Shown here one piece after another: positions 1 to 8,777 of a stretch of DNA of 64,000 nucleotides. Both the position numbers and the translations under genes were made by a program. The stretch comes from Flavobacteriales bacterium (GTDB lineage Bacteria > Bacteroidota > Bacteroidia > Flavobacteriales_D > Sanyastnellaceae): NCBI GenBank assembly GCA_018402085.1, contig JAGYJM010000002.1, positions 1,116,001-1,180,000 of the forward strand, written 5' to 3'. Under the pieces are notes generated by a model, which did not search any database, was not told the origin of the DNA, and saw only the letters and a list, made by a program, of their open reading frames with translations. How positions within the stretch are numbered: the first letter of the stretch is position 1; every line of letters starts with the position of its first letter.

Positions 1-797
1 TGAAAGTAGGTCATGTCTGAGCTCCACAACTGGTTGACACCTGTGAGTTCCAGTGCCAAGTGTCAAGTTTGGTAAGCGCACCTTCCCGGGAGTCGTTGTG
101 ATAACATACTTACCCTTACGCTTTACACCAAAGCCAAGACTCAGCAACATTTTCTCTGTCTTCAGACGACCATAAGACCAACCCTCAGGCATCCCTTCAG
201 CGATTGTTCGACATCCTGTTTCAGGACATCTTGAACGTTCACGGAGAGCCCGTTGAGTAAGTGTTGTGATCTCTGATGGACTAAAGCCTTTGGACGCCTC
301 GACTTCTTGTAGTATGCCTGGCGCGTCACGCCAAAAAAACCACATAAACTAGTCAGCGTATAACTGCCTCTCAGTCGCTCGACGGTTCCTCGCCACTCTT
401 TTTTTATACTGATACCATGACGCTCCTCTGCAAGCTCGATCATGGTTCTGTAAAAATCAGACTCCATTTGTTTGCGACCCAAGGCCGCTTCAAGCTCTTT
501 GTTGCGGCGCTCCAGCTCCGCTAGCTTCTTTGATAGACTGTCTTTCTCCACAACGAATAAGGTTCCTTTCTCTAAAGATCGGGAATATTTGTAGATCCAT
601 TTGTACACCGTGTCACGACTCTTTACCCCGTAAGCCCGGCAGACATCTGTCACGCCGAGTTCTCCACGTTCGATTTGCTTTACGATGTGGAGCTTCAGCT
701 CTGTGCTGTAGACCTTCCGGTCTCGTAGTTGATTTCGATTTGCCATAAATCTGTCTCTTTTATGGCTCAAAAAGTGTCAACTTTTTCTGGTCATCAT
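1..797 (-). mobile_element. Decayed IS3-family insertion sequence (orfA/orfB remnant), truncated by the window's left edge
   Basis: Minus-strand ORF 162..770 has an OrfA-like HTH (YSTELKLHIVKQIERGELGVTDVCRAYGV) and coiled coil (KKLAELERRNKELEAALGRKQMESDFYRTMI), then an OrfB start (GFFGVTRQAYYKKSRR). After a 1-nt frame change near nt 290-300 the continuation reads FSPSEITTLTQRALRERSRCPETGCRTIAEGMPEGWSYGR...; a further frame change gives LELTGVNQLWSSDMTYF (OrfB core) at the window edge. Right boundary near 790-797 is approximate. Confidence 0.8.
162..770 (-). pseudogene. IS3-family transposase, orfA fused to 5' part of orfB, frameshifted
   Basis: OrfA and OrfB motifs in one frame, terminating early (GLMVV*) while the OrfB homology continues in another frame. 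Confidence 0.75.
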
Positions 798-819
798 CAG
801 TGTAAAACTTGTGCAAAGA

Positions 820-839
820 CATCCGGCGCTTTTGCGCCG
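820..839 (-). repeat. GATG-tailed hairpin element (copy 1, intergenic)
   Basis: Plus: CATC-CGGCGC-TTTT-GCGCCG. Confidence 0.85.
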
Positions 840-886
840 CGCCACTTTTTCACGCCGTAAATTCGTGAGCAAAGCCTCCGAAGCAC

Positions 887-3800
887 ATGATCCTCGTCTA
901 CGATACCGAAACCACGGGATTACCCCGTGACTGGAAAGCCCCATTGACCGATACCGACAACTGGCCACGGCTGGTGCAACTCGCCTGGCAGTTGCATGAG
1001 CCTGGAGGCAAGCTTGTATCACGTGGCAACCTGATCGTACGTCCGGATGGGTTTACCATTCCGTTCAACGCTTCAAAGGTGCATGGTATTACAACAGATC
1101 GGGCTGAGCGTGACGGACATCCCCTTTCGGAAGTGATTGACGCTTTCTTCAAAGACGTAGAACGAGCGAATTACATAGTTGGGCATAACATCGAGTTTGA
1201 CCTCAATATTGTTGGTTGCGAGTTGGTTCGTCTGCAGCGCGATCCCGAGCTTTTGCTCGGTAAAAAATCGATTGATTCAAAAGACCAGGCAACCGATTTC
1301 TGCGCCATCCCCGGAGGTAAGGGCGGTCGTTTCAAGTGGCCTTCGCTGACGGAGCTGCACGTGAAACTATTTGGTGAAGCTTTTGACGAGGCGCACGATG
1401 CGGCATATGATGTTGATGCTACGGCCAAATGTTTCTTTGGCCTGATCAATCACAAGGTCATTCAAATCGATGAAATTGATGATCCGGCGGCAGTCATTTA
1501 CGAGCCTCCAAAACTTGAAGAGGCCAATTTTGAAGAGGCGCGTTCTGCTGATGATGTCGCCGCAGAAGCGGCGGATGAGGCCGCAGTCGAACCAGACCTG
1601 AGCAACTCTGACACGAAAGAGAATCTCGAATCGTTGCAAACGGAAGAGTTTGTGCACCTGCATGTGCATTCCCAGTTCAGTGTGCTTCAAGCTGTTTCAG
1701 AGATCAGTAACATTGTCAAGACGGCCAAAGAGAACAAGATGCCGGCCATCGCGATCACTGACCATGGCAACATGATGGGCGCATTTGTTTTTGTTCGCGA
1801 AGCCCTCGCGGCTGATATTACCCCCATCGTTGGTTGTGAATTTTACCTCTGTCGCGACCACAAAGACCGCACACAGAAAGATGACGGGTTTCAAACGGTG
1901 GTATTGGCGAAGAACAAAAAAGGATACCACAACCTCGCAAAGCTGTCATCTCTCGCATACATCGATGGGTTTTATTACGTCCCGCGCATTGACAAACAAC
2001 TACTGACGCAGTACAAAGAGGATCTGATTGTAACCACCGGTGGTCTTTGGAGTGAAGTACCGTTTCTGATACTGAACGTGGGGGAGAAGCAAGCTGAAGA
2101 GGCTTTTGTGTGGTATAAAGAGCAGTTTGGCGATGATTTTTATGCTGAATTGAACCGTCACGGGCTCGAAGAAGAGAACGTAGTCAATGCAACGTTGCTG
2201 AAGTTTTGCGAGAAACACAATGTCAGGTACATCGCGGCCAACAATACCTATTACACCCGCAAAGAGCAGGCAGAAGCCCACGATATCTTGCTCTGTGTGA
2301 AAGACAATGCGAGCGTCAATACGCCGAAGAAGTATATCGGCAAACGCGGACGAGAGTATCGTTTTGGTTTCCCGAATGAAGAGTTTTACATCAAGACTCC
2401 TGAAGAGATGAAGAAACTCTTCGCTGATTTGCCTGAGGCGATCACGACAACAGCTGAACTTGCCGCGAAGATTGAACGGTATGAGCTGGCGCGTGATGTA
2501 CTGCTTCCGAAGTTTGAAATCCCCACTGAATTTCAAGATCCGCAAGATGAGGTTGATGGCGGCAAGCGCGGTGAGAATAACTACCTGCGCTACCTGACCT
2601 ACGAAGGAGCGAAAAAGCGTTACAGTGAAATCACAGAGGAGATCCGCGAACGACTTGACTTTGAGCTCGAGACTATCGAGAGAACCGGGTATCCGGGGTA
2701 TTTCCTGATTGTTCAGGATTTTACCACAGCTGCTCGCGACATGGGGGTGTCAGTAGGGCCGGGACGCGGGTCGGCAGCGGGTTCGGCCGTGGCGTATTGT
2801 GTCGGCATCACCAACGTGGATCCGATTGAGTATGATTTGCTTTTTGAGCGTTTCCTGAATCCCGATCGTGTATCGCTTCCCGATATCGATATCGACTTCG
2901 ATGATGAGGGCCGGCAGAAGGTGATTGACTACGTGATCGAGAAGTACGGTTCGAATCAGGTGGCACAGATTGTCACCTACGGAACAATGGCAGCCAAATC
3001 GTCAATTCGTGATACGGCGCGAGTGATGGAGTTGCCGTTGCAGGAGGCCGATCAACTCGCGAAGCTGATGCCGGATGTGAGTCTCTCAAAGCTTTTCAAC
3101 CTCGATGAAAAAAAACTTGCCGAGAAGCTTAAGAATAACAAAGAAGACATGGAGAAGGCTCGCCAGTTCAAGGCACTGGCCGGAGGGAATGATCTTCAGG
3201 CACGTACCATTAATACGGCCCGGGTTCTGGAGGGATCTGTGAGAAACACCGGTATTCACGCCTGTGGCGTTATCATCACTCCGGATGAGATCAGCAAATT
3301 CGTGCCGGTAGCCACTCCGAAGGGTTCTGAAATGGCCTGTACGCAATTCGACAACGCCGTGGCCGAAGATGCCGGCCTGTTGAAAATGGATTTCCTCGGC
3401 TTGAAAACCCTTACGCTGATTAAGGATGCCGTACGAAATGTGAAAGAACGTCATAACATCGGGTTGGATCCGGATCAGTTTCCACTCGACGATACCAAGA
3501 CCTATGAACTGTTTCAGCGCGGTGAGACCGTAGGAATCTTCCAGTACGAATCTGCCGGAATGCAGAAGTACCTGAAAGAACTCAAACCGACAGTCTTTGC
3601 TGACCTCATTGCGATGAACGCATTGTACCGTCCGGGTCCGCTTGAGTACATTCCGTCGTTTATTAAACGTAAGCACGGACTTGAAGAGATCACCTATGAC
3701 CTCGAGGCCATGCGTGAGTACCTTGAAGAGACGTATGGGATTACCGTTTACCAGGAGCAGGTAATGCTCTTGTCTCAGAAGCTGGCCGGCTTCACCAAAG

Positions 3801-5200
3801 GTGAGGCCGATACCCTCCGAAAGGCAATGGGGAAGAAGAAGCTCGATCTGCTGGCAAAGCTCAAACCGAAGTTTCTCGAACAAGGGTCAGAGCGTGGCCA
3901 TGACAAGAACATTCTCGAAAAAGTCTGGAAAGATTGGGAGGCCTTCGCGAGCTACGCATTCAATAAGTCGCACTCCACGTGCTACGCATGGGTGGCTTAC
4001 CAGACGGCATACCTCAAGGCGAATTATCCGGCCGAGTACATGGCGTCTGTACTGTCGAATAACATGAACGACATTAAACAGGTGACCTTTTTCATGGAAG
4101 AATGTCGCCGAATGGGTATTCCTGTGCTTGGCCCTGACGTCAATGAATCGGCTTACAAGTTTCGTGTCAACGACGCTGGAGCCATTCGTTTCGGACTAGG
4201 GGCTATGCGCGGTGTAGGCAGTGGCCCGGTAGAGAGTATCGTAGAGAACAGGCAAGAAGGTCCGTACACTTCTATTTTCGACTTTGCGAGCCGCATCAAC
4301 CTCAAAGACTGCAACAAGAGGGTGTTTGAAGCCCTGGCCTTAGGCGGGGGCTTTGATGGTTTCGAGGGCATTCACCGGGCGCAGTACTTCGCTCCTGATG
4401 AAAAGGGCAGAACCCTTGTTGAGAATGCGGTGCGGTACGGTAATGGCATGCAGCAGAGTGCGAATTCGAGTCAGGCTAGCCTTTTCGGGGAAAGTGCTGA
4501 AGTTGACATTCCCGAGCCTCCGATTCCGGAAGCACCCGAGTGGAATGTGCTCGATAAGCTGAACAAAGAAAAGGAAGTGGTCGGTATTTATATCAGCGGA
4601 CATCCGCTGGATGATTTTCGCGTGGAACTTGAGTACTTCTGCCATAAAGACGGGCTTATTGCCTTGCAAGACCTTGAGAAGGTGAAAGGCAAAGAGCTTG
4701 CTTTCGGAGGTATGGTGACGGCTGTAGAGCACCGCGTATCAAAAAATGGTAAGCCTTTTGGCAGCATGACACTTGAAGATTACATGCATGCTGAACGTTT
4801 CATGCTTTTCGGAGATACTTATGCGAAGTTCAGGCAGTACATGGTAGAAGGGTGGTTTGTGTTTGTAAAAGGTACTGTAAAGCCTCGAAAGTGGCCAAAA
4901 GACAACCCTGAACTTGAATATAGCATTGCAAGTGTCGAGCTTCTGGCCGAAGTTAAAGAAAAGACGAAAGGAGAGTTGAAAATGACTGTTGATCTTGGCA
5001 AGCTCAATGATCGGCTGGTGACCGACCTCGCTACCCTGATCGAGGCAAATCCTGGTAATATGCCGGTGAGCCTCGTGATTCGCGATATTGACGCAGCTAT
5101 TACGATGCCGGTGAAACAGAAGCGCGTTGACTTGAATCCTGACCTGATGCGAGAGCTTGATCAGATTACCGGAGTGCAGTATGCGATTGAAAAGAACTGA
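887..5200 (+). CDS. dnaE: DNA polymerase III subunit alpha with N-terminal DnaQ-like exonuclease domain
   Basis: N-terminal DEDD exonuclease motif (LVYDTETTGL, HNIEFDL, HDAAYDVDAT), then PHP domain (HLHVHSQFSVLQ, ITDHGNMMG) and Pol III alpha palm (GPGRGSAAGS, PDIDIDFDDEGRQ), C-terminal YISGHPLDDF. Confidence 0.97.
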   Translation: MILVYDTETTGLPRDWKAPLTDTDNWPRLVQLAWQLHEPGGKLVSRGNLIVRPDGFTIPFNASKVHGITTDRAERDGHPLSEVIDAFFKDVERANYIVGHNIEFDLNIVGCELVRLQRDPELLLGKKSIDSKDQATDFCAIPGGKGGRFKWPSLTELHVKLFGEAFDEAHDAAYDVDATAKCFFGLINHKVIQIDEIDDPAAVIYEPPKLEEANFEEARSADDVAAEAADEAAVEPDLSNSDTKENLESLQTEEFVHLHVHSQFSVLQAVSEISNIVKTAKENKMPAIAITDHGNMMGAFVFVREALAADITPIVGCEFYLCRDHKDRTQKDDGFQTVVLAKNKKGYHNLAKLSSLAYIDGFYYVPRIDKQLLTQYKEDLIVTTGGLWSEVPFLILNVGEKQAEEAFVWYKEQFGDDFYAELNRHGLEEENVVNATLLKFCEKHNVRYIAANNTYYTRKEQAEAHDILLCVKDNASVNTPKKYIGKRGREYRFGFPNEEFYIKTPEEMKKLFADLPEAITTTAELAAKIERYELARDVLLPKFEIPTEFQDPQDEVDGGKRGENNYLRYLTYEGAKKRYSEITEEIRERLDFELETIERTGYPGYFLIVQDFTTAARDMGVSVGPGRGSAAGSAVAYCVGITNVDPIEYDLLFERFLNPDRVSLPDIDIDFDDEGRQKVIDYVIEKYGSNQVAQIVTYGTMAAKSSIRDTARVMELPLQEADQLAKLMPDVSLSKLFNLDEKKLAEKLKNNKEDMEKARQFKALAGGNDLQARTINTARVLEGSVRNTGIHACGVIITPDEISKFVPVATPKGSEMACTQFDNAVAEDAGLLKMDFLGLKTLTLIKDAVRNVKERHNIGLDPDQFPLDDTKTYELFQRGETVGIFQYESAGMQKYLKELKPTVFADLIAMNALYRPGPLEYIPSFIKRKHGLEEITYDLEAMREYLEETYGITVYQEQVMLLSQKLAGFTKGEADTLRKAMGKKKLDLLAKLKPKFLEQGSERGHDKNILEKVWKDWEAFASYAFNKSHSTCYAWVAYQTAYLKANYPAEYMASVLSNNMNDIKQVTFFMEECRRMGIPVLGPDVNESAYKFRVNDAGAIRFGLGAMRGVGSGPVESIVENRQEGPYTSIFDFASRINLKDCNKRVFEALALGGGFDGFEGIHRAQYFAPDEKGRTLVENAVRYGNGMQQSANSSQASLFGESAEVDIPEPPIPEAPEWNVLDKLNKEKEVVGIYISGHPLDDFRVELEYFCHKDGLIALQDLEKVKGKELAFGGMVTAVEHRVSKNGKPFGSMTLEDYMHAERFMLFGDTYAKFRQYMVEGWFVFVKGTVKPRKWPKDNPELEYSIASVELLAEVKEKTKGELKMTVDLGKLNDRLVTDLATLIEANPGNMPVSLVIRDIDAAITMPVKQKRVDLNPDLMRELDQITGVQYAIEKN
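1558..1577 (+). repeat. GATG-tailed hairpin element (copy 2, in dnaE exonuclease-PHP linker)
   Basis: CGCCGC-AGAA-GCGGCG-GATG; encodes VAAEAADE. Confidence 0.85.
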
Positions 5201-5299
5201 CAAAAGTGCCAGATTGGCACAAGAAGCGGATTGGCAAATATTTTGCGAGTAACTTAGAGAAAACTACTTTTGATCATAGAAATTTAGCAAGCTCGAATT

Positions 5300-5617
5300 A
5301 TGGCTGTAGAATTAACAGACGCAAACTTTGAGGAGATCGTCCTCAAGTCAGACAAACCGGTAATGATCGACTTCTGGGCCGAATGGTGTGGCCCTTGTCG
5401 TATGGTAGCTCCTATCGTAGAAGAGATGAGCGGCGAATATGGCGATAAGGCGGTTATCGGTAAGGTAAACGTAGATGAGAATCCGAACATCTCCATGAAG
5501 TTTGGCATCCGCAATATTCCAACCATCATTTTCCTGAAGAATGGTGAACTGGTTGATAAGTCAGTAGGTGCTGTTCCAAAGAATGTACTCACTGAGAAGA
5601 TCGACAACCTCCTGTAA
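5300..5617 (+). CDS. trxA: Thioredoxin
   Basis: 105 aa, WAEWCGPCRM active site, NIPTIIFLKNGE cis-Pro region. Confidence 0.96.
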   Translation: MAVELTDANFEEIVLKSDKPVMIDFWAEWCGPCRMVAPIVEEMSGEYGDKAVIGKVNVDENPNISMKFGIRNIPTIIFLKNGELVDKSVGAVPKNVLTEKIDNLL

Positions 5618-5642
5618 GGAGCTGTTGAAGAAAGCTTTTGAG

Positions 5643-5675
5643 AATCCCTGCATCATCCCGGTGCAGGGATTTTTG
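5643..5675 (+). terminator. Intrinsic terminator downstream of trxA
   Basis: AATCCCTGCA-TCATCCCGG-TGCAGGGATTTTTG hairpin plus T-run. Confidence 0.8.
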
Positions 5676-5739
5676 TAATGTCGGTATGCGTGTGAAGGTT
5701 TATCCTGCCTTAGGATGCCCCCTCTTCACTGATTCGTCT

Positions 5740-5758
5740 CGGCGCAGAAGCGCCGGAT
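5740..5758 (+). repeat. GATG-tailed hairpin element (copy 3, intergenic; tail GATT)
   Basis: CGGCGC-AGAA-GCGCCG-GAT(T). Confidence 0.8.
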
Positions 5759-5763
5759 TTCGC

Positions 5764-5771
5764 TATCTTTG
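5764..5771 (+). promoter_or_regulatory. Candidate Bacteroidota -7 element (TAnnTTTG)
   Basis: TATCTTTG upstream of the DUF58 gene; no clear -33 TTG seen. Confidence 0.35.
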
Positions 5772-5828
5772 AGAAGGTCGCATGAACTGCTATTCACAGA
5801 CTGACCTGTGGCACATCGAGTTTGTTAG

Positions 5829-5848
5829 CATCCTGCGCTTTTGCGCAG
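5829..5848 (-). repeat. GATG-tailed hairpin element (copy 4, intergenic)
   Basis: Plus: CATC-CTGCGC-TTTT-GCGCAG. Confidence 0.85.
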
Positions 5849-5910
5849 AAAAAAGAGAAGCAATCAACAATCAACAATCAACAATCAGCGATTTACAATC
5901 TGCAACCCAC

Positions 5911-6846
5911 ATGGCCCTGAACATCGACAGAAAGTATTTTCAACAGCTCGGACGTCTCGAATTTCTTGCGAAGCAGGCGGTTGAAGGTTTCATTACCGGA
6001 CTGCATAAAAGTCCGTTTCATGGCTTTTCGGTTGAGTTTGCCGAGCACCGCTTGTACAATACCGGCGAGTCAACACGACACATTGACTGGAAGCTCTATG
6101 CCCGAACTGAGAAACTATTTACGAAACGGTACGAAGAAGAAACCAATTTGCGCTGTCAGCTTGTAATTGATCACTCAAGTTCGATGTACTATCCGGGACC
6201 GGTTTCGGCTGACAGTGACCAGTTCAATAAGTTGAAGTTTAGTGTTTACGCTGCAGCGGCATTGATTGAGATGTTTAAGCGTCAGCGCGATGCGGTCGGA
6301 CTCAGCCTTTTCGCAGAAGATCTCGATACGCAAACTATTGCGCGATCCAACTCTGCGCATCACCGCTTCTTGTATACCCACCTTGAAGCCCTGCTGAATA
6401 CGGTAGGAGAAAAGGAGCAGTCGAAGACCTTCGCCGTAGATGCCCTGCATGAGATTGCAGAAAAAGTGAATCGTCGCTCGCTGGTCATTGTTTTCAGTGA
6501 TATGCTTGACAACAGCGACAACCGGGATGAACTTTTTGCGGCCCTCCAGCACTTGCGCCACAACAAGCATGAGGTCATCATTTTTCATGTAGTTGACAAA
6601 AAGACAGAACTCGAATTCGATTTTCCTAACCGTCCGCACACCTTTGTTGACCTTGAGAGTGGTGAAGAAATCAAGGCCAATCCGATTGACATACGCCAGA
6701 CCTACCTCGAGCAGATGGAGGCCTTTCACCGTGAGCTAAAGGTGCGTTGCGGACAATATCACATTGACTTCATTCAAGCAGATGTCAGTGAGGGTGTGAA
6801 CCCGGTACTGATGCAGTACGTGCTGAAGCGGCAGAAGTTGTTTTGA
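5911..6846 (+). CDS. DUF58 domain-containing protein (MoxR-associated, vWA-like)
   Basis: FSVEFAEHRLYNTGESTRHIDWKLYARTEKLFTKRYEEETNLRCQLVIDHSSSM. The track ORF starts at 5782, but ATG at 5911 (MALNIDRKYFQ) is the likely start; the extra N-terminus is translated intergenic repeats. Confidence 0.88.
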   Translation: MALNIDRKYFQQLGRLEFLAKQAVEGFITGLHKSPFHGFSVEFAEHRLYNTGESTRHIDWKLYARTEKLFTKRYEEETNLRCQLVIDHSSSMYYPGPVSADSDQFNKLKFSVYAAAALIEMFKRQRDAVGLSLFAEDLDTQTIARSNSAHHRFLYTHLEALLNTVGEKEQSKTFAVDALHEIAEKVNRRSLVIVFSDMLDNSDNRDELFAALQHLRHNKHEVIIFHVVDKKTELEFDFPNRPHTFVDLESGEEIKANPIDIRQTYLEQMEAFHRELKVRCGQYHIDFIQADVSEGVNPVLMQYVLKRQKLF

Positions 6847-7087
6847 TCGGTGATCGGGGGGGATGTTGCCCAGCGCATCCTTGCGCTGCTGTCTTCTAAA
6901 AGGGTAGCTCCGTAGGGACGCGATTTATCGCGTCCGGTTGGATGGTGGATTGCGGATGGTGGATTGTAGAGCAGCGGTTAGCGTTGGGGGCTCCCACCAA
7001 ACAAAAAGCGCCAACCGTAATCGATTGACGCCTTTTATGAAGGGGTGTTTTCAGTCTAAGCGCTTCTGCTTAGTGAGAGGTCTTACA

Positions 7088-8503
7088 TTAGAGCATCGTG
7101 GTCGGACAGATGTACTCAGATACCGGAATGCTGGTCTCTTTGATGGCGTCGAAGCCGCCCATGACATCTGCGAAGTTGTCCCAACCTCTTGACTTCAGGA
7201 TCGAAGAAGCGATCATGCTTCGGTATCCACCGGCACAGTTTACAGCGAACTTCTGCTCTTTTGGGAACTGTGTCAGGTGCTGGTTGATTTCGTTCAACGG
7301 AATGTTGATCGAGTTCTCCACGTGCTGTGAATCGTATTCGCTCTTCTTGCGGACATCAATGAGGATAAGGTCGCCATCAGCCATTTGCTTCTCCAGCTCA
7401 AGCGGAGAAATGCGCGAGAAGGTGTCAACCTCTTTACCGCTGTCTTTCCAGGTGTGGAAACCACCTTCAAGGAAACCGATGGTGTGGTCGTAACCAACAC
7501 GCGACAAGCGTGTCACCACTTCTTCTTCACGTCCCGGCTCACATACAAGCAACAGCTCTTGCTTCACACCCGGAATCATTTCACCAACCCACTGGGCGAA
7601 GTTACCGTCGATACCAATGTTGATGCTGTTCGGAATAAATCCTTTCGCGAAGGTATCCGCATCTCGTGTATCGAGAATGAGAGCGTCTGTTTCATTGGCT
7701 GCCACTTCAAACTCAGTAGCAGAGAGGGCACGGAGTCCGCGGTCAAGTACATCGTCAATCGCATCGTAGCCCTTGATGTTCATGAGTACGTTCTGCGGGA
7801 AGTATCCCGGAGGTGGTGTCAGTCCGGTTAGAAGCTCTTTCTTGAACTCTTCTTTCGTCATGTCCGGACGAAGGGCATAATTGGTCTTCTTCTGGTTGCC
7901 GAGGGTGTCGGTCGTTTCTTTCGACATGTTCTTACCGCATGCAGAGCCCGCACCGTGGTTTGGGTAAACAATGAGGTCATCGCTCAACGGCATGATCTTG
8001 TTGCGGAGTGAGTCGAATAGGTGACCTGCCAGCTTTTCTTCCGTCAGGTCTTCAATCACGTGCTGCGCAAGGTCAGGACGGCCTACATCACCAATGAATA
8101 GCGTGTCGCCGGTAACGATACCATGCTCTTTGCCGTTTTCGTCAATTACGAGGTAAGTGGTACTCTCCATAGTATGACCCGGAGTGTGGATCACTTTTAC
8201 CTTGTAATCACCCACTTCAAACACCTGATCATCTTCTGCGATGATGGCATCGAAGCCCGGCTTTGCCGTAGGACCAAATACAATGTCAGCTCCTGTTTTC
8301 TTCGCGAGGTCGAGGTGACCACTCACGAAGTCTGCGTGAAAGTGTGTCTCAAAAACGTACTTAATCTTCGCACCGTCGCGCTCAGCCCGGTCAATGTAAG
8401 GTTGTACTTCACGAAGTGGATCAAAGATCGCTGCTTCGCCATTGCTTACCATGTAGTATGCCGCGTGTGCGAGGCATCCTGTGTATATCTGCTCAATTTT
8501 CAT
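7088..8503 (-). CDS. MBL-fold persulfide dioxygenase-like protein with two rhodanese domains (CstB-like architecture)
   Basis: THFHADFVSGHLDL metal motif, HTPGHT, then two rhodanese domains, the second with NCAGGYRS loop. Start MKIEQIYTGC at 8503. Confidence 0.88.
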   Translation of the reverse strand: MKIEQIYTGCLAHAAYYMVSNGEAAIFDPLREVQPYIDRAERDGAKIKYVFETHFHADFVSGHLDLAKKTGADIVFGPTAKPGFDAIIAEDDQVFEVGDYKVKVIHTPGHTMESTTYLVIDENGKEHGIVTGDTLFIGDVGRPDLAQHVIEDLTEEKLAGHLFDSLRNKIMPLSDDLIVYPNHGAGSACGKNMSKETTDTLGNQKKTNYALRPDMTKEEFKKELLTGLTPPPGYFPQNVLMNIKGYDAIDDVLDRGLRALSATEFEVAANETDALILDTRDADTFAKGFIPNSINIGIDGNFAQWVGEMIPGVKQELLLVCEPGREEEVVTRLSRVGYDHTIGFLEGGFHTWKDSGKEVDTFSRISPLELEKQMADGDLILIDVRKKSEYDSQHVENSINIPLNEINQHLTQFPKEQKFAVNCAGGYRSMIASSILKSRGWDNFADVMGGFDAIKETSIPVSEYICPTTML

Positions 8504-8777
8504 ATCGCTTGATTTGTGTTTTAAATGATTACAGAGCAAAATTGGCGCATTTGTTTCGCGAGAATTGTGACTAGTGTTACCGGGTAGGGGCCTGAGGAGC
8601 TGATATTTATCAGTAAATGATCGGGGATCGGAGACCGGGGTTGGGTCGATAGCTCGATGCGTCTCCCGGCTTCTCTAGTCCGGCAGCAATTGCCGCCGCC
8701 ACACTGCGGCGCTTGCATAATCATGCCTGGCGCACAATGCCTTGTGCGCCGAAAAGTGGTGCCTTTCGATGACGCCG

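Noticed and set aside
777-1152. Minus-strand ORFs opposite the dnaE start (777..1022, 898..1152)
   Set aside because: Overlap a strongly supported CDS on the other strand and have no recognisable product; the same applies to most small antisense ORFs in the track.
4594-4613. CAGCGG-ACAT-CCGCTG-GATG in dnaE, a perfect stem with GATG tail
   Set aside because: The loop ACAT does not match nRAA and it encodes the widely conserved DnaE motif ISGHPLDD, so it is most simply a coincidence of conserved protein coding.
6871-6890. CAGCGCATCCTTGCGCTG hairpin downstream of the DUF58 gene
   Set aside because: The loop is 6 nt and there is no adjacent GATG tail; not counted as a family member, possibly a terminator or decayed copy.
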